DNA of 64,000 nt from Gordonia shandongensis DSM 45094 (GTDB lineage: Bacteria; Actinomycetota; Actinomycetes; Mycobacteriales; Mycobacteriaceae), in NCBI RefSeq assembly GCF_000423025.1, contig NZ_AUHE01000004.1, positions 1 through 64,000 on the forward strand, given 5' to 3'. The stretch's first letter is position 1. Each line of letters begins with the position of its first letter. Below, in pieces: positions 34,521 through 44,604 of this stretch. The notes beneath the pieces were generated by a model. That model made no database searches, was not told where the DNA came from, and saw only the letters and a list, made by a program, of their open reading frames with translations. The position numbers were made by a program, and so were the translations under genes.

Positions 34521-36403
34521 CGCAGCACCCAGCGGTCCGCGCCGGCGAACACGGTCAGCAACGGCGGTCCCGTCAACGTCACACCGTCGATCCGGTCGGT
34601 CACCGCGGCGAACATCGTGTCCTGGTAGACGGGGAGATACACGGCCTGCTCGGCGAGCAGTGGCTCGGCCGCGTCCAGCGACGGGGACGGGTCGTCGCTC
34701 GTGAGCGCCGAGTCCGCCAGTTCGATCAGACGCGGATCGCACAGACCCGAGATGTTTCCGGTGTAGCTGTCGTCGGCCGACACCCGCGTCTGCGGTCTCT
34801 TCGAGACGCTGGTGGTCGGCGTGGACGTCGGCAGGACCGTCTCGTCCGACGGCTTCTCGTCGCCCGGTTCCACCGTGTGGGCACCGGCCTCGGTTCCGCG
34901 CGGCGGCGCCTGGCACGCCACCTGTGAGGCCAGCCGGGTCGCCGGGCTGCCGCCCACCCCCGTCCATCCGACGACGAGGTCGACACGTCCCGCGGTCAGC
35001 GCCTGACCGTACAGCTCGGTGTTCGACATGCCGACGACGCTGGCGCGGACACCGTTCGACCGCAGTTGATCGACCATCGTCTCCGCGGCCGACATGGTCC
35101 GCTGGTCGGTGTTCGTGGCACCGATGCGCACCACGAGATCTCCGTCGCCGTTACGGATCGGCGCGACGTCGAAGGGGACGCCGGGAACGTCGGCGGGCGT
35201 CGGAGTGCTGGACGACGGCGGAGTGCTCGACTCCGACGGAGCGCCCGGCTCCGGACGCGGCGTCGCCTCCCCCGGGCGGTAGCCGGCGGCCGCCAGCAGC
35301 TCGAACACCTGGTCCCGGGAGGGACGAGCACGGTCGACGGCCGTGAAGTCCCGATCCGACGGCGCATACACGGTGTTCGCGAACGGCGTCACCACGTTGT
35401 CGCCGGCGGCGGCCGCGGTGATGAGCCGACCGTCGAGCATCCCGAGGATCGCGCGCCGGACGAGAACCGACTTCATGGTGTCCGACCTGGTGTTGACGTT
35501 GACGCCCATCACGCGGGACGTCGCCAGGCGCGAGGTGACCACTCCCGGCACGGCGCCGAGTTCGGCCGCCGGCGCCGCCCCGATGGGCAGGGCCGCGAAC
35601 GTCGAATCGCCGTTGCGGATCGTCTGCGTCATCTGCTGCGGTGTCCCGGCCTTGCGGAGGACCACCTGATCGATCTCCGGCGGCGTCCGCCAGTACCGGT
35701 CGTTGCGGATCAGCCGCACCTCGTCGCGGGCGCGGTCGATCGAGTAGATCTGGAACGGTCCGGCCGTGACCGGCTTGCCGTTGTCCATCCCCGTCTGGAA
35801 GCCGGTGGGTTCCGAGCGCAGGGTGTGGCTCGGGAGCAGGTGGGTGAACAGCTCCCGCCAGTCGGGGTACTGCTCGTCGAACGTCACCGTGACGATCTTG
35901 CCGCCGCCGGAGGTCCGCACGTCGCTGATCGCGCGGTAGCCGGCCGGGCCGATCACGTTCGGCTGACGGGACATCTGCTCCCACAGATAGTGGAAGTCGT
36001 CACCGGTGACCGGCAGCCCGTCCGACCACTGCGCATCGTCGACGATGTGGTACTTCACCTCGAACGGATCGGTGGACGACACCTCGGCCGACGAGAGCAG
36101 CGCGTCGTTCATCCGCCACTGCACGCCCTCGGGCGTCGTCGTCGGCACGAAGGCGCTCGGCAGCGTCATCGTGCCGATGGCGCTGGTGACGGTGCCCTGG
36201 TCGGCCCCCAGATGCGGATTGAATCCCGCGCCGATGGAGTCGGTCGCGATGGTGACCGTCCGCTCATCGGGGTATTCGTTGGGCGTGTGCGTCGGGAGGG
36301 TCTCCCGGACGGGCGGCGGCGGGTCCGCCATGCACGCGGTGGCCGTCGCCCCGACCACCCCCGCGACCACGATCGCCCGGATGCGGGCCCGCATGGTCCT
36401 CAT
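34517..36403 (-). CDS. lpqW: LpqW, substrate-binding-type lipoprotein
   Basis: A 628-residue lipoprotein. AAGGAGATCC directly precedes ATG 36403, so the longer reading is rejected. The signal peptide (RARIRAIVVAGVVGATATAC) ends at a lipobox with Cys25. The body is an SBP_bac_5 (oligopeptide-binding) fold, with VTIATDSIGAGFNPHLGADQ early and YLPVYQDTMFAAVTDRI late, interrupted by a Ser/Thr/Pro-rich linker (SESSTPPSSSTPTPAD). In mycobacteria LpqW steers phosphatidylinositol mannoside and lipoarabinomannan synthesis. No transporter genes accompany it. Confidence 0.9.
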   Translation of the reverse strand: MRTMRARIRAIVVAGVVGATATACMADPPPPVRETLPTHTPNEYPDERTVTIATDSIGAGFNPHLGADQGTVTSAIGTMTLPSAFVPTTTPEGVQWRMNDALLSSAEVSSTDPFEVKYHIVDDAQWSDGLPVTGDDFHYLWEQMSRQPNVIGPAGYRAISDVRTSGGGKIVTVTFDEQYPDWRELFTHLLPSHTLRSEPTGFQTGMDNGKPVTAGPFQIYSIDRARDEVRLIRNDRYWRTPPEIDQVVLRKAGTPQQMTQTIRNGDSTFAALPIGAAPAAELGAVPGVVTSRLATSRVMGVNVNTRSDTMKSVLVRRAILGMLDGRLITAAAAGDNVVTPFANTVYAPSDRDFTAVDRARPSRDQVFELLAAAGYRPGEATPRPEPGAPSESSTPPSSSTPTPADVPGVPFDVAPIRNGDGDLVVRIGATNTDQRTMSAAETMVDQLRSNGVRASVVGMSNTELYGQALTAGRVDLVVGWTGVGGSPATRLASQVACQAPPRGTEAGAHTVEPGDEKPSDETVLPTSTPTTSVSKRPQTRVSADDSYTGNISGLCDPRLIELADSALTSDDPSPSLDAAEPLLAEQAVYLPVYQDTMFAAVTDRIDGVTLTGPPLLTVFAGADRWVLR

Positions 36404-36608
36404 CGGATCTCCTTCAGTGCACTCGGTTCGGTCCGACCGTCCGCTCACGTCGCGAGTGTCCACCGGCTCGGGACGCCCGTCGGGACCGGTCCCGCTCCGG
36501 GACCGGTGCGGGAGTGTTCCGTACTAACCTACGGTGTCGGCCCCCGACGATCCACAGCCGCGCACGGGTCGCCGTGCGCGCGGGTGTCGGTTCACCGACC
36601 GTCGGCCG

Positions 36609-38516
<1,908 letters not shown>

Positions 38517-38567
38517 TAAGGTCTCTTTCGTCTCTGGGGAATTGACGGTCGCAATTCGTTCCGGTGT

Positions 38568-38608
38568 CTGGGACCCGGGCGTGCACTCGCGCGGGGCGCC
38601 CGGCCCAG
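38568..38608. other. Stem-loop in the typA 5' leader
   Basis: CCGGGCG (38575-38581) pairs with CGCCCGG (38597-38603), extended outside by CTGG and CCAG with small bulges. It lies 52 bp upstream of the typA start. It could affect transcript stability or translation, or be a terminator for an upstream transcript; no known riboswitch consensus was recognised. Confidence 0.5.
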
Positions 38609-38666
38609 ATCAACCCGTCCAGAGTAAGGCAACGACGGTGTCTGCGCGATCCGACACCACGCGATC

Positions 38667-38685
38667 TGTGGTTAGCCTGAGCTAA
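38667..38685 (+). promoter_or_regulatory. IdeR/DtxR-like box before the Cys-rich small gene
   Basis: TGTGGTTAGCCTGAGCTAA matches the remembered DtxR/IdeR consensus (TTAGGTTAGSCTAACCTAA) at 15 of 19 positions, with a perfect left half. The core is also an inverted repeat, GTTAGC-CTGA-GCTAAC. It overlaps a possible -10 element (TAACAA, 38683-38688), about 24 bp before the small gene's GTG start. Confidence 0.5.
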
Positions 38686-38708
38686 CAATCCTGGTGTACC
38701 GTCGACCC

Positions 38709-38885
38709 GTGGGAAAGACCGAACCGGCGAAGGTCGCACGACTGCGACCCAAGAAGAAGTGCTGCCAGAAGAGCACGCGCTGCCTGCGGTGCCCGGTCGT
38801 CATCCACCGGATGAAGAAGATCGACTGCGATGGCATGACCGAGAAGCAGGCGAGGAAGGCCCTCAAGAAGGCTCGTGCGGCCTGA
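38709..38885 (+). CDS. Small Cys-rich, Lys-rich protein of actinobacteria
   Basis: A 58-residue protein from GTG 38709; a 63-residue reading from 38694 is possible. Residues group into a basic KVARLRPKKKCC motif, then CLRCPVVIH and a later IDCDGM, giving five cysteines, and a Lys/Arg tail (KQARKALKKARA). The CC-x5-C-x2-C pattern suggests a zinc or iron site. I recall similar unannotated proteins in mycobacteria; no function is known. The 3' end overlaps the convergent mutT gene by 23 bp. Confidence 0.75.
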   Translation: MGKTEPAKVARLRPKKKCCQKSTRCLRCPVVIHRMKKIDCDGMTEKQARKALKKARAA

Positions 38886-39288
38886 CCTGCAACTCCTCGG
38901 CCAATTCCTGCACCCACGGCAGATCGTTCGGGACGATCTCGCCCCGCTTCGCCATCGTGATCAGCTCCTCGGCGCCCACCCAGCGGAGTTCCCGGTGCTC
39001 GAGAGCCCGGGGCGTGCCGCGCACCACGCGAGCACGCATCGCGATCAGCGTGAGGCCGCTGCGCGGCCGAACCACATCGGCCAGCGGAGCGCCGACCGAC
39101 ACCCAGACGTCTAATTCCTCACACAGTTCGCGACGGAGCGCGTCGCGGGGGTTCTCGGCGGCTTCGACCTTGCCGCCGGGCAGTTCCCACAGGCCCGCGA
39201 GCTCCGGCGGCGCGGTGCGCTGCGCCAGCAGCACACGGCCGCCGTCGAGGACCGCGCCCGCCACCACGAGCGTTCCGCCGTCGGTCAC
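38863..39288 (-). CDS. mutT2: Nucleoside triphosphate pyrophosphohydrolase MutT2-like
   Basis: A 141-residue MutT-type Nudix enzyme. The box is complete: GGKVEAAENPRDALRRELCE then ELDV; the RELCEEL core is catalytic. Members hydrolyse oxidised or modified dNTPs, limiting mutation. GTG 39288 overlaps the stop of the ABC ATPase gene (GTGA), so it is the last gene in the thiamine-transporter transcript, possibly by coupling. Confidence 0.9.
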   Translation of the reverse strand: MTDGGTLVVAGAVLDGGRVLLAQRTAPPELAGLWELPGGKVEAAENPRDALRRELCEELDVWVSVGAPLADVVRPRSGLTLIAMRARVVRGTPRALEHRELRWVGAEELITMAKRGEIVPNDLPWVQELAEELQVRPHEPS

Positions 39289-40421
39289 GACCCCACCACC
39301 GCGAGCGCACCCGGATCGAGCCGGAGCCGCACCGAGTGCCCCGGGGCGACGGCGACGGCGCTCACGGCATCGAACTCTGCTGCCCCGGACTCTCCTGTCT
39401 CAAACTCTGCTGCACCGGACTCTCCTGCACCGGCCCCCTGAGCGCCGATCCGCACGCGCAGTCGCCACCCCGACACCAGGGCCGCCGAATGCACAACGGT
39501 CGCACGGGGGCCCACACCGGCGGGGAGCCCCGCCGCGGACGCGCCGTCGGCGGCGGGCCACGCGACGATCGACTCCGGTCGCAGAGCCACGCGGACCGGA
39601 CCGTCGACGAGATCGTCGAACACCCCGCCGGAGACCCCCTGCGCTCCGCGGAGCACATCGCCCAGCGGCGTCCGCAGCGTCGCACCCGCGACCGACCCGT
39701 CGACGAAGGCCCGCGCGCCGAGGAAACGCGCCGTCTCCTCATCGGCCGGTCGATGCCACAGTCGAGAGGTCTCATCGGACTGCACGATGCGACCCGCACT
39801 CATCACGCTCACCGTGTCGGCCATCAGCGCCGCCTCCCGGTGATCGTGCGTCACGAGCACCGTCGGCGTGCCGCTGCGACGCACGATCGTCCCGATCGCC
39901 TCGGCGAGGGACTCGCGCAGTTGCGCGTCGAGGGCCGCGAGCGGTTCGTCGAGCAGCAGGAGCCGCGGCCTCGGTGCGAGCGCGCGGGCCAGCGCCACCC
40001 GCTGCGCCTGCCCACCGGACAGCGCGGCGACCGACCGGTCGCCGAATCCCGACAACTGCACCAGCTCCAGCATCTCGTCGACCCGCGCACCGATCACCGT
40101 GCGGCCGACACCCCGGCGTCGCAGCCCGTACGCGACGTTCTGAGCGACCGTCCGCCCGGGGAACAGCTGTCCGTCCTGAAAGACCACGCCGAAGTCGCGG
40201 CGATGCGCGGCAGTCGACGACACGTCGTGCCCGGCCCACGACACACTGCCCGACGCGAGCGGTTCGAATCCGGCGATCGCCCGCAGCAGAGTCGTCTTCC
40301 CGCAACCCGACGGCCCCAGCAGCGCGGTGACCATCGACTCGTCGGTGCCGACGCGCCAGTCGACACCGTCGAGCGCGGTGAATCGGCCGTAGCGGACAGA
40401 GACGTCCCGGACCGTCAGCAT
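39285..40421 (-). CDS. thiQ: ABC transporter ATP-binding protein, thiamine type (ThiQ-like)
   Basis: A 378-residue ATPase. Walker A is GPSGCGKTT (residues 36-44), the signature LSGGQAQRVALARAL, Walker B LLLLDEPLAALD, and the H-loop VLVTHDHRE; a C-terminal TOBE-like regulatory domain follows (SVRLRLDPGALA). A 10-residue tandem repeat (GESGAAEFET, GESGAAEFDA) lies near the end. The start at ATG 40421 overlaps the permease stop. The partners are ThiP- and ThiB-like, so thiamine or a related compound is the inferred cargo. Confidence 0.88.
   Translation of the reverse strand: MLTVRDVSVRYGRFTALDGVDWRVGTDESMVTALLGPSGCGKTTLLRAIAGFEPLASGSVSWAGHDVSSTAAHRRDFGVVFQDGQLFPGRTVAQNVAYGLRRRGVGRTVIGARVDEMLELVQLSGFGDRSVAALSGGQAQRVALARALAPRPRLLLLDEPLAALDAQLRESLAEAIGTIVRRSGTPTVLVTHDHREAALMADTVSVMSAGRIVQSDETSRLWHRPADEETARFLGARAFVDGSVAGATLRTPLGDVLRGAQGVSGGVFDDLVDGPVRVALRPESIVAWPAADGASAAGLPAGVGPRATVVHSAALVSGWRLRVRIGAQGAGAGESGAAEFETGESGAAEFDAVSAVAVAPGHSVRLRLDPGALAVVGS
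39372..39431. repeat. 30-bp (2 x 15) tandem repeat inside thiQ
   Basis: Two 30-bp units encode GESGAAEFET and GESGAAEFDA in the C-terminal part of the ABC ATPase. Each unit is made of two related 15-bp halves. Confidence 0.85.
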
Positions 40422-42094
40422 GCGGGCGCCTGTCGCGTCGAGGACCGCGGCCGCGTCCCGGTGACCGCGATCAGCTCGATCACCGCGATGACCACCGCGC
40501 CGACCAGGACGAGGACGGTGGACGCCGCCATGGCGGTGGCCAGTTCGTCGGTGCCGGGCCTGCCCATCAGCGTGCCGATCAGCACCGGCAGCGTGGTCGT
40601 GTCGGGGCGCGCGAGAAATGTCGTCGCACCGAACTCGCCGATCGCCATCACGAACGCGAATCCAGCCGCGGCGCACAGAGTCCGCGCCGTCATCCGCAGG
40701 TCCACCGACACGATGACGCGCAGCGGGCCCGCGCCGAGGGCGGCCGCCGCATCCCGCAGCCGCGGCGGGACCTGCCCCAGCGCCGGGATCATCACCCCGG
40801 CCACCACCGGAATCGCGATCAGCGCCTGCACGGCGGGAATCACCAGGGGCGACCCGGTGACCTCCGCGGGCAGAGCGCTGACCACCAGCAGATAGCCGAA
40901 TCCGAGGGTCACCGCACTGACTCCGAGGGGCAGTGCCGCGAACACCGCCGCCACCCGCGCCGTGCGGCCGCCGCCGCGGGTCACCGACAGCGCCAGCAGC
41001 AGACCGATCACCAGTGCCACGACCATCGCGGCGAGAGCGCTGGTCACCGAGTAGACGAGCGAGTCGAGGGCCGACATCCCGCCGGACGGGGTGGCGAGCG
41101 ACCGGTAGCCCGCCGTCGTCCATCCCCCTCCGTCGGGCCGAACCGAGCGCACGCCGAGCGACAGCAGCGGCACCAGCAGCCACAGGACCGTCCAGGCGAT
41201 GACCACCGCGACCACGATCCGGATGCGGCCCGCCGGTCGACGCCGGTGCGCGCCGTCGGCCCGCAGCGGCGTCGACCCCGCCCCGGACACGCCGGCTCCC
41301 CGGCTCACCGCGCGAGCGAGGACGAGGGCGCACACCACGACCACGATCTGGAGGGCGGAGAGGACCACCACCTCGGGGATCCGGAACGAACCGAACCCCT
41401 GGTAGTAGATCTCCGTCTCCAGGGTGCGGGCCCGGGAGGCCCCGAGGATCAGAACCACCCCGAAGCTGGTGGAGCAGAACATGAACACGAGCGCGGCCGC
41501 CGCTGCCGTCGCCGGCAGGATCCGCGGCAGGACGACGTCGCGGAACGCTCGGAACCGGCCCGCGCCCAGGCTTCGCGCGGCCTCGAGGGTCCGCGGGTCC
41601 ACGCGCTCCCACGCCGCACTCACCACCCGGACCACGACCGCCACGTTGAGGAATACGTGGGCCAGCAGGATCGCCGGCCAGCCGTCGTCGATGCCGAGAC
41701 CGGCCAACGGCCCGGTGAGCAGCGCGTGGAAGGCCACACCCACGACCACCGTCGGCAGGACGAACGGCAGCGTCACCAGCACGCGCAACACCCCGGTTCC
41801 CGGCAGGTCGACCGTCGCGACGAGCCACACGATCGGCGCGGCGACGACGACGGTGAGCGCCGCCGATGCCGCGGCCTGGGCCACGGTGACGCCGAGCAGC
41901 TGCCAGGCGTCGGTCCGGCGGAGCAGTTCGCCGACCGACGCGCCGCCGCGGACCCCGGGGGTCCCCGGCTCGAGGGAGCGTTTCACCAGGGCGGCGACCG
42001 GCCAGACGAACAGCACGGCGACGAAGATCGCGGGGACGAGGGCGGCGGCGCGCATCGCCCAGGACACGCGGACGTCGTGCGACTGCGCCGTCAC
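40415..42094 (-). CDS. thiP: ABC transporter permease, thiamine type (ThiP-like)
   Basis: A 559-residue permease with two homologous halves of six helices. Each half has the EAA loop: EAARSLGAGRFRAFRDVVLP and DAAAALGAGPLRVIVSVDLR. Fused-dimer permeases of this length are typical of ThiP and iron Fbp types. The GTG start at 42094 is one base after the ThiB stop; the stop overlaps the ThiQ start by 7 bp, so thiB-thiP-thiQ are a coupled operon. Confidence 0.9.
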   Translation of the reverse strand: MTAQSHDVRVSWAMRAAALVPAIFVAVLFVWPVAALVKRSLEPGTPGVRGGASVGELLRRTDAWQLLGVTVAQAAASAALTVVVAAPIVWLVATVDLPGTGVLRVLVTLPFVLPTVVVGVAFHALLTGPLAGLGIDDGWPAILLAHVFLNVAVVVRVVSAAWERVDPRTLEAARSLGAGRFRAFRDVVLPRILPATAAAAALVFMFCSTSFGVVLILGASRARTLETEIYYQGFGSFRIPEVVVLSALQIVVVVCALVLARAVSRGAGVSGAGSTPLRADGAHRRRPAGRIRIVVAVVIAWTVLWLLVPLLSLGVRSVRPDGGGWTTAGYRSLATPSGGMSALDSLVYSVTSALAAMVVALVIGLLLALSVTRGGGRTARVAAVFAALPLGVSAVTLGFGYLLVVSALPAEVTGSPLVIPAVQALIAIPVVAGVMIPALGQVPPRLRDAAAALGAGPLRVIVSVDLRMTARTLCAAAGFAFVMAIGEFGATTFLARPDTTTLPVLIGTLMGRPGTDELATAMAASTVLVLVGAVVIAVIELIAVTGTRPRSSTRQAPAC

Positions 42095-42095
42095 G

Positions 42096-43148
42096 TCAGC
42101 GCTTCATCGCGGTGCGCCACTCGTCGAGCCACTTCTCGCGGTTGGCGTCGATGTAGTCGGGCGCCATCCGGACGGTCCAGCCGGGCGTCGGGGCGCGGTG
42201 CTGCCATGCGGCGGGCAGCCGGATGTCCTTCTGGACCGGGTAGACGTACATGGAGGTCGGCAGTGCCGACTGCACCTCGGGGCTCAGCATGAAGTCGACG
42301 AGCTTCTTGGCGCCCTCGGTGTTCGCGGCGCCTCGGAGCACGCCGATGTATTCGATCTGGGCGAAACACGAGTCCAACAGTGCGGAGGTTCCCGGCGTCG
42401 CCGCCGGGCTCGACGCGTACGACACCGCGATCGGCCGGTCGCCGTGACCGGCTCCCGCGCTGAACTCCTGGTTGTAGGCCACCTGCCAGCCGCCGACGAC
42501 CTTGGCGCCGTTGTCGATGATCTGGTGCCAGAACGGCTCGGCCCGTTCCCCGTACCGGCCGATGGTCGCCAAGAGGAAGCCCATGCCGGGTGACGACGTC
42601 GACGGGTCGAGCAGCACGGCCTGATCGCGGTAACGGGGGTCGGCGAGGTCATCGATCGAGGTGGGCGCCGGCAGCTCGTGTCGGTCGTACCAGGCGTCGT
42701 CGATGTTGAGGCAGACGTCGCCGCGGTCGACGGCCGTCAGCAGGTCGCTGACCTCCCCCTTGTCCTTGACCGCGTACTCCTGCGCGCCGTCGGCGGCGGC
42801 CGGCGACACATAGGGTTCGAGTGCTCCGGCTTCGATCGGCCGGGCTGCGAAGGTGTTGTCGATGCCGAAGACGGCGTCGCCCTTGGGCGATCCGGGGGTC
42901 AGCGAGACCTGCGCCGAGAGCGACCCGCCGTCTCCGGCCTTCACGACGTTCAGGGTCATCCCCGTCGTCGACTCGAAGGAGTCGATCACGGCGTCCGGGA
43001 GGTCGAAGGACTCGTGGGTCAGCAGCGTCACCTCCGGCCGGGAGTCCTCGCTCGACGGCGCGCAGGCGGCGAGGCCGGCGGCCAGGACGGCGGCGGCGGT
43101 CACCGCGGTCAGCGCACGTCGGGGTGCGCTCGTCTCGGAGAAACGCAT
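42096..43148 (-). CDS. thiB: Thiamine-binding lipoprotein of ABC transporter (ThiB-like)
   Basis: A 350-residue lipoprotein; ATG 43148 follows GGAG at 7-nt spacing. The signal peptide ends in VLAAGLAAC with the lipid Cys. The region DPSTSSPGMGFLL, GGWQVAYNQEFSAG, VSYASSPAATPG corresponds to ThiB (DPRTSTPGLG, GWSEAYG, LSYTTSPA in E. coli, from memory). The protein would capture thiamine or its phosphates and pass it to ThiP/ThiQ. An iron (Fbp)-type binding protein is the main alternative but lacks these segments. Confidence 0.85.
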   Translation of the reverse strand: MRFSETSAPRRALTAVTAAAVLAAGLAACAPSSEDSRPEVTLLTHESFDLPDAVIDSFESTTGMTLNVVKAGDGGSLSAQVSLTPGSPKGDAVFGIDNTFAARPIEAGALEPYVSPAAADGAQEYAVKDKGEVSDLLTAVDRGDVCLNIDDAWYDRHELPAPTSIDDLADPRYRDQAVLLDPSTSSPGMGFLLATIGRYGERAEPFWHQIIDNGAKVVGGWQVAYNQEFSAGAGHGDRPIAVSYASSPAATPGTSALLDSCFAQIEYIGVLRGAANTEGAKKLVDFMLSPEVQSALPTSMYVYPVQKDIRLPAAWQHRAPTPGWTVRMAPDYIDANREKWLDEWRTAMKR

Positions 43149-43450
43149 TCTCAAACTCCACTCGTCGGGACATCTGCGCGCCGGCCCCGCAGTCGAGTCG
43201 GCCGCAGTCGATTCGGCCGCAGTCGATTCGGCGCCGGACGTTCTGGGTGCTGAATCTACCCAGGCGGACCGGATCGATGCATGTCGAGGCCGCCGCGAAT
43301 CCCGCAGTGGGGCATCGGAACCTGAGAATGCCGATCTCACCGGTCGCGCCCATCACTTAAGTAACAATTGCCACACAGGCCTCAGTAGTTTCATCTCGGT
43401 ATGGTTACACTCGCTCCATCACCCCTGTCCGACGACCGAAGGATGTCCCC
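43149..43450. other. 302-bp divergent gap between thiB and the secreted-protein gene
   Basis: It holds the three-copy 15-bp repeat at 43191-43235 and an AT-rich patch around 43352-43385 (ACTTAAGTAACAATTG) likely to contain promoters. I looked for a TPP riboswitch (CTGAGA and GAACCTGAT blocks) on the thiB leader strand and saw none. No other gene is supported. Confidence 0.6.
43191..43235. repeat. Tandem repeat, 15-bp unit, three copies
   Basis: Units AGTCGAGTCGGCCGC, AGTCGATTCGGCCGC and AGTCGATTCGGCGCC lie upstream of thiB, 43 bp before its start on the transcribed strand. They would be in the 5' leader or promoter of the thiBPQ operon. Confidence 0.9.
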
Positions 43451-44341
43451 GTGCGACTCGCTCGCTCCCGTCGTGCCGCAGCCGCCGTAGCCGCGGCCGC
43501 GCTCCTGGCTCCAGCCTTCATCTCTCCGGCGACGGCGCACGCCGCGCCGGCGGACAGCGGCGACCAGTCGCAGGACCTGCCGATCCCCGATGCCGAGGAC
43601 GCCCCCGAGGTGGAACCCCGGGTGCTCGAATCCCTCGGCGCACTGACCCCGGCCCTGATCGGCTCGGTCGCCACCCGCGATGACGACGGCAAGGTGAACG
43701 ACGACCTCATCAAGCAGGTGCGCGCACTCGCGGACAACCCGGCCGTCCCCGCCGAGGCCGAGAAGGTCTGGAACTCGCTGCTCGACTTCATCGGCGAACC
43801 CGGCGCCGAGCGCGCCGCGCGGACGCACGCCGCCGACGACGCGGCCCTGGCCGCCCGCACCGATCCGGGCAAGCGCGATGCGGCGAAGAAGAAGGACGGA
43901 CCGTCGATCCCGAGCGGCCCCGGCAAGCCGCGGATCCAGCAGTTCCTGTACCCGACCCTCGGCTTCGGCTGCATGGCCGGCGGCGGGAACTCGGTCGGCA
44001 TGGCCCTGGCGACCGCCGGACCGCAGAAGGCCCCCGCCCCCGGACCCAAGCGCGGACAGGCCGGGTACGTCTACACGAGCCTGGGCACCGGTGCCGCCAA
44101 GAACAGCGGGCAGAAGCTCTGGGTGTCGTGGCTCAACATCGACAACGGGCGCACGGGCCAGACGGCGCTCAAGCCGAACCCCAAGATCAACGCCACCAAG
44201 GGCCCCGGGACGTTCACGGCCATCGCGAACACCGGCCGCGGCCGCATCGTCTCGACGATCTACGGCACCGTCACCACCAAGAGCAAGGGCCGCACGGTCT
44301 CGTGCACCATCGCACCGACGGTGGGCACCGCGATCATCTGA
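43451..44341 (+). CDS. Secreted actinobacterial protein (paralogue 1)
   Basis: A 296-residue protein with a Sec signal peptide (RRAAAAVAAAALLAPAFISP, cleavage near AHA-AP). An acidic, helical N-terminal half (EDAPEVEPRVLESLGAL) is followed by a Lys-rich linker (DAAKKKDGP) and a beta-rich C-terminal domain (IQQFLYPTLGFGCMAGGG, WVSWLNIDNGRTG, IVSTIYGTVTTKSKGR, VSCTIAPTVG). AAGGA before GTG 43451 supports the start. The C-terminal domain recurs in the next gene. I recall similar proteins in Gordonia/Rhodococcus but no function. Confidence 0.8.
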   Translation: MRLARSRRAAAAVAAAALLAPAFISPATAHAAPADSGDQSQDLPIPDAEDAPEVEPRVLESLGALTPALIGSVATRDDDGKVNDDLIKQVRALADNPAVPAEAEKVWNSLLDFIGEPGAERAARTHAADDAALAARTDPGKRDAAKKKDGPSIPSGPGKPRIQQFLYPTLGFGCMAGGGNSVGMALATAGPQKAPAPGPKRGQAGYVYTSLGTGAAKNSGQKLWVSWLNIDNGRTGQTALKPNPKINATKGPGTFTAIANTGRGRIVSTIYGTVTTKSKGRTVSCTIAPTVGTAII

Positions 44342-44365
44342 GCACCGCGCACCGGCGACGCCGTC

Positions 44366-44398
44366 GACGAGCCCCGGAGGACACCTCCGGGGCTCGTC
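44366..44398 (+). terminator. Strong hairpin terminator after secreted-protein gene 1
   Basis: Fourteen-base arms GACGAGCCCCGGAG and CTCCGGGGCTCGTC pair perfectly around a five-base loop, 24 bases after the stop at 44341. It should terminate the transcript and separate the two paralogous secreted genes. Confidence 0.85.
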
Positions 44399-44604
44399 TG
44401 CGTGTGGACCCCCTCCCACACGCGGAACACGGGCCGGTCGCGACGAGGTAACGAGTCGGCCTCGCTCCTTGAGTATCGGGGGTCAGAGTTCCCATTATTA
44501 ACATGAGAAACATCCGTCACATCAGTCACAGCAGTGGTGTGGCTGCGTCCACGACCGGACGTCCGACGTTTTCAGCCCCTGCTCTCGACCGCCGGAGGGA
44601 CCCC

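Noticed and set aside
36586-36599. Palindrome GTCGGTTCACCGAC after typA
   Set aside because: Arms of six bases with a two-base loop, no U-run, weak as a terminator; left out of the features.
40261-40271. tRNA T-arm-like GGTTCGAATCC
   Set aside because: It lies within the ABC ATPase coding sequence (GFEP region) and has no anticodon or acceptor stem around it.
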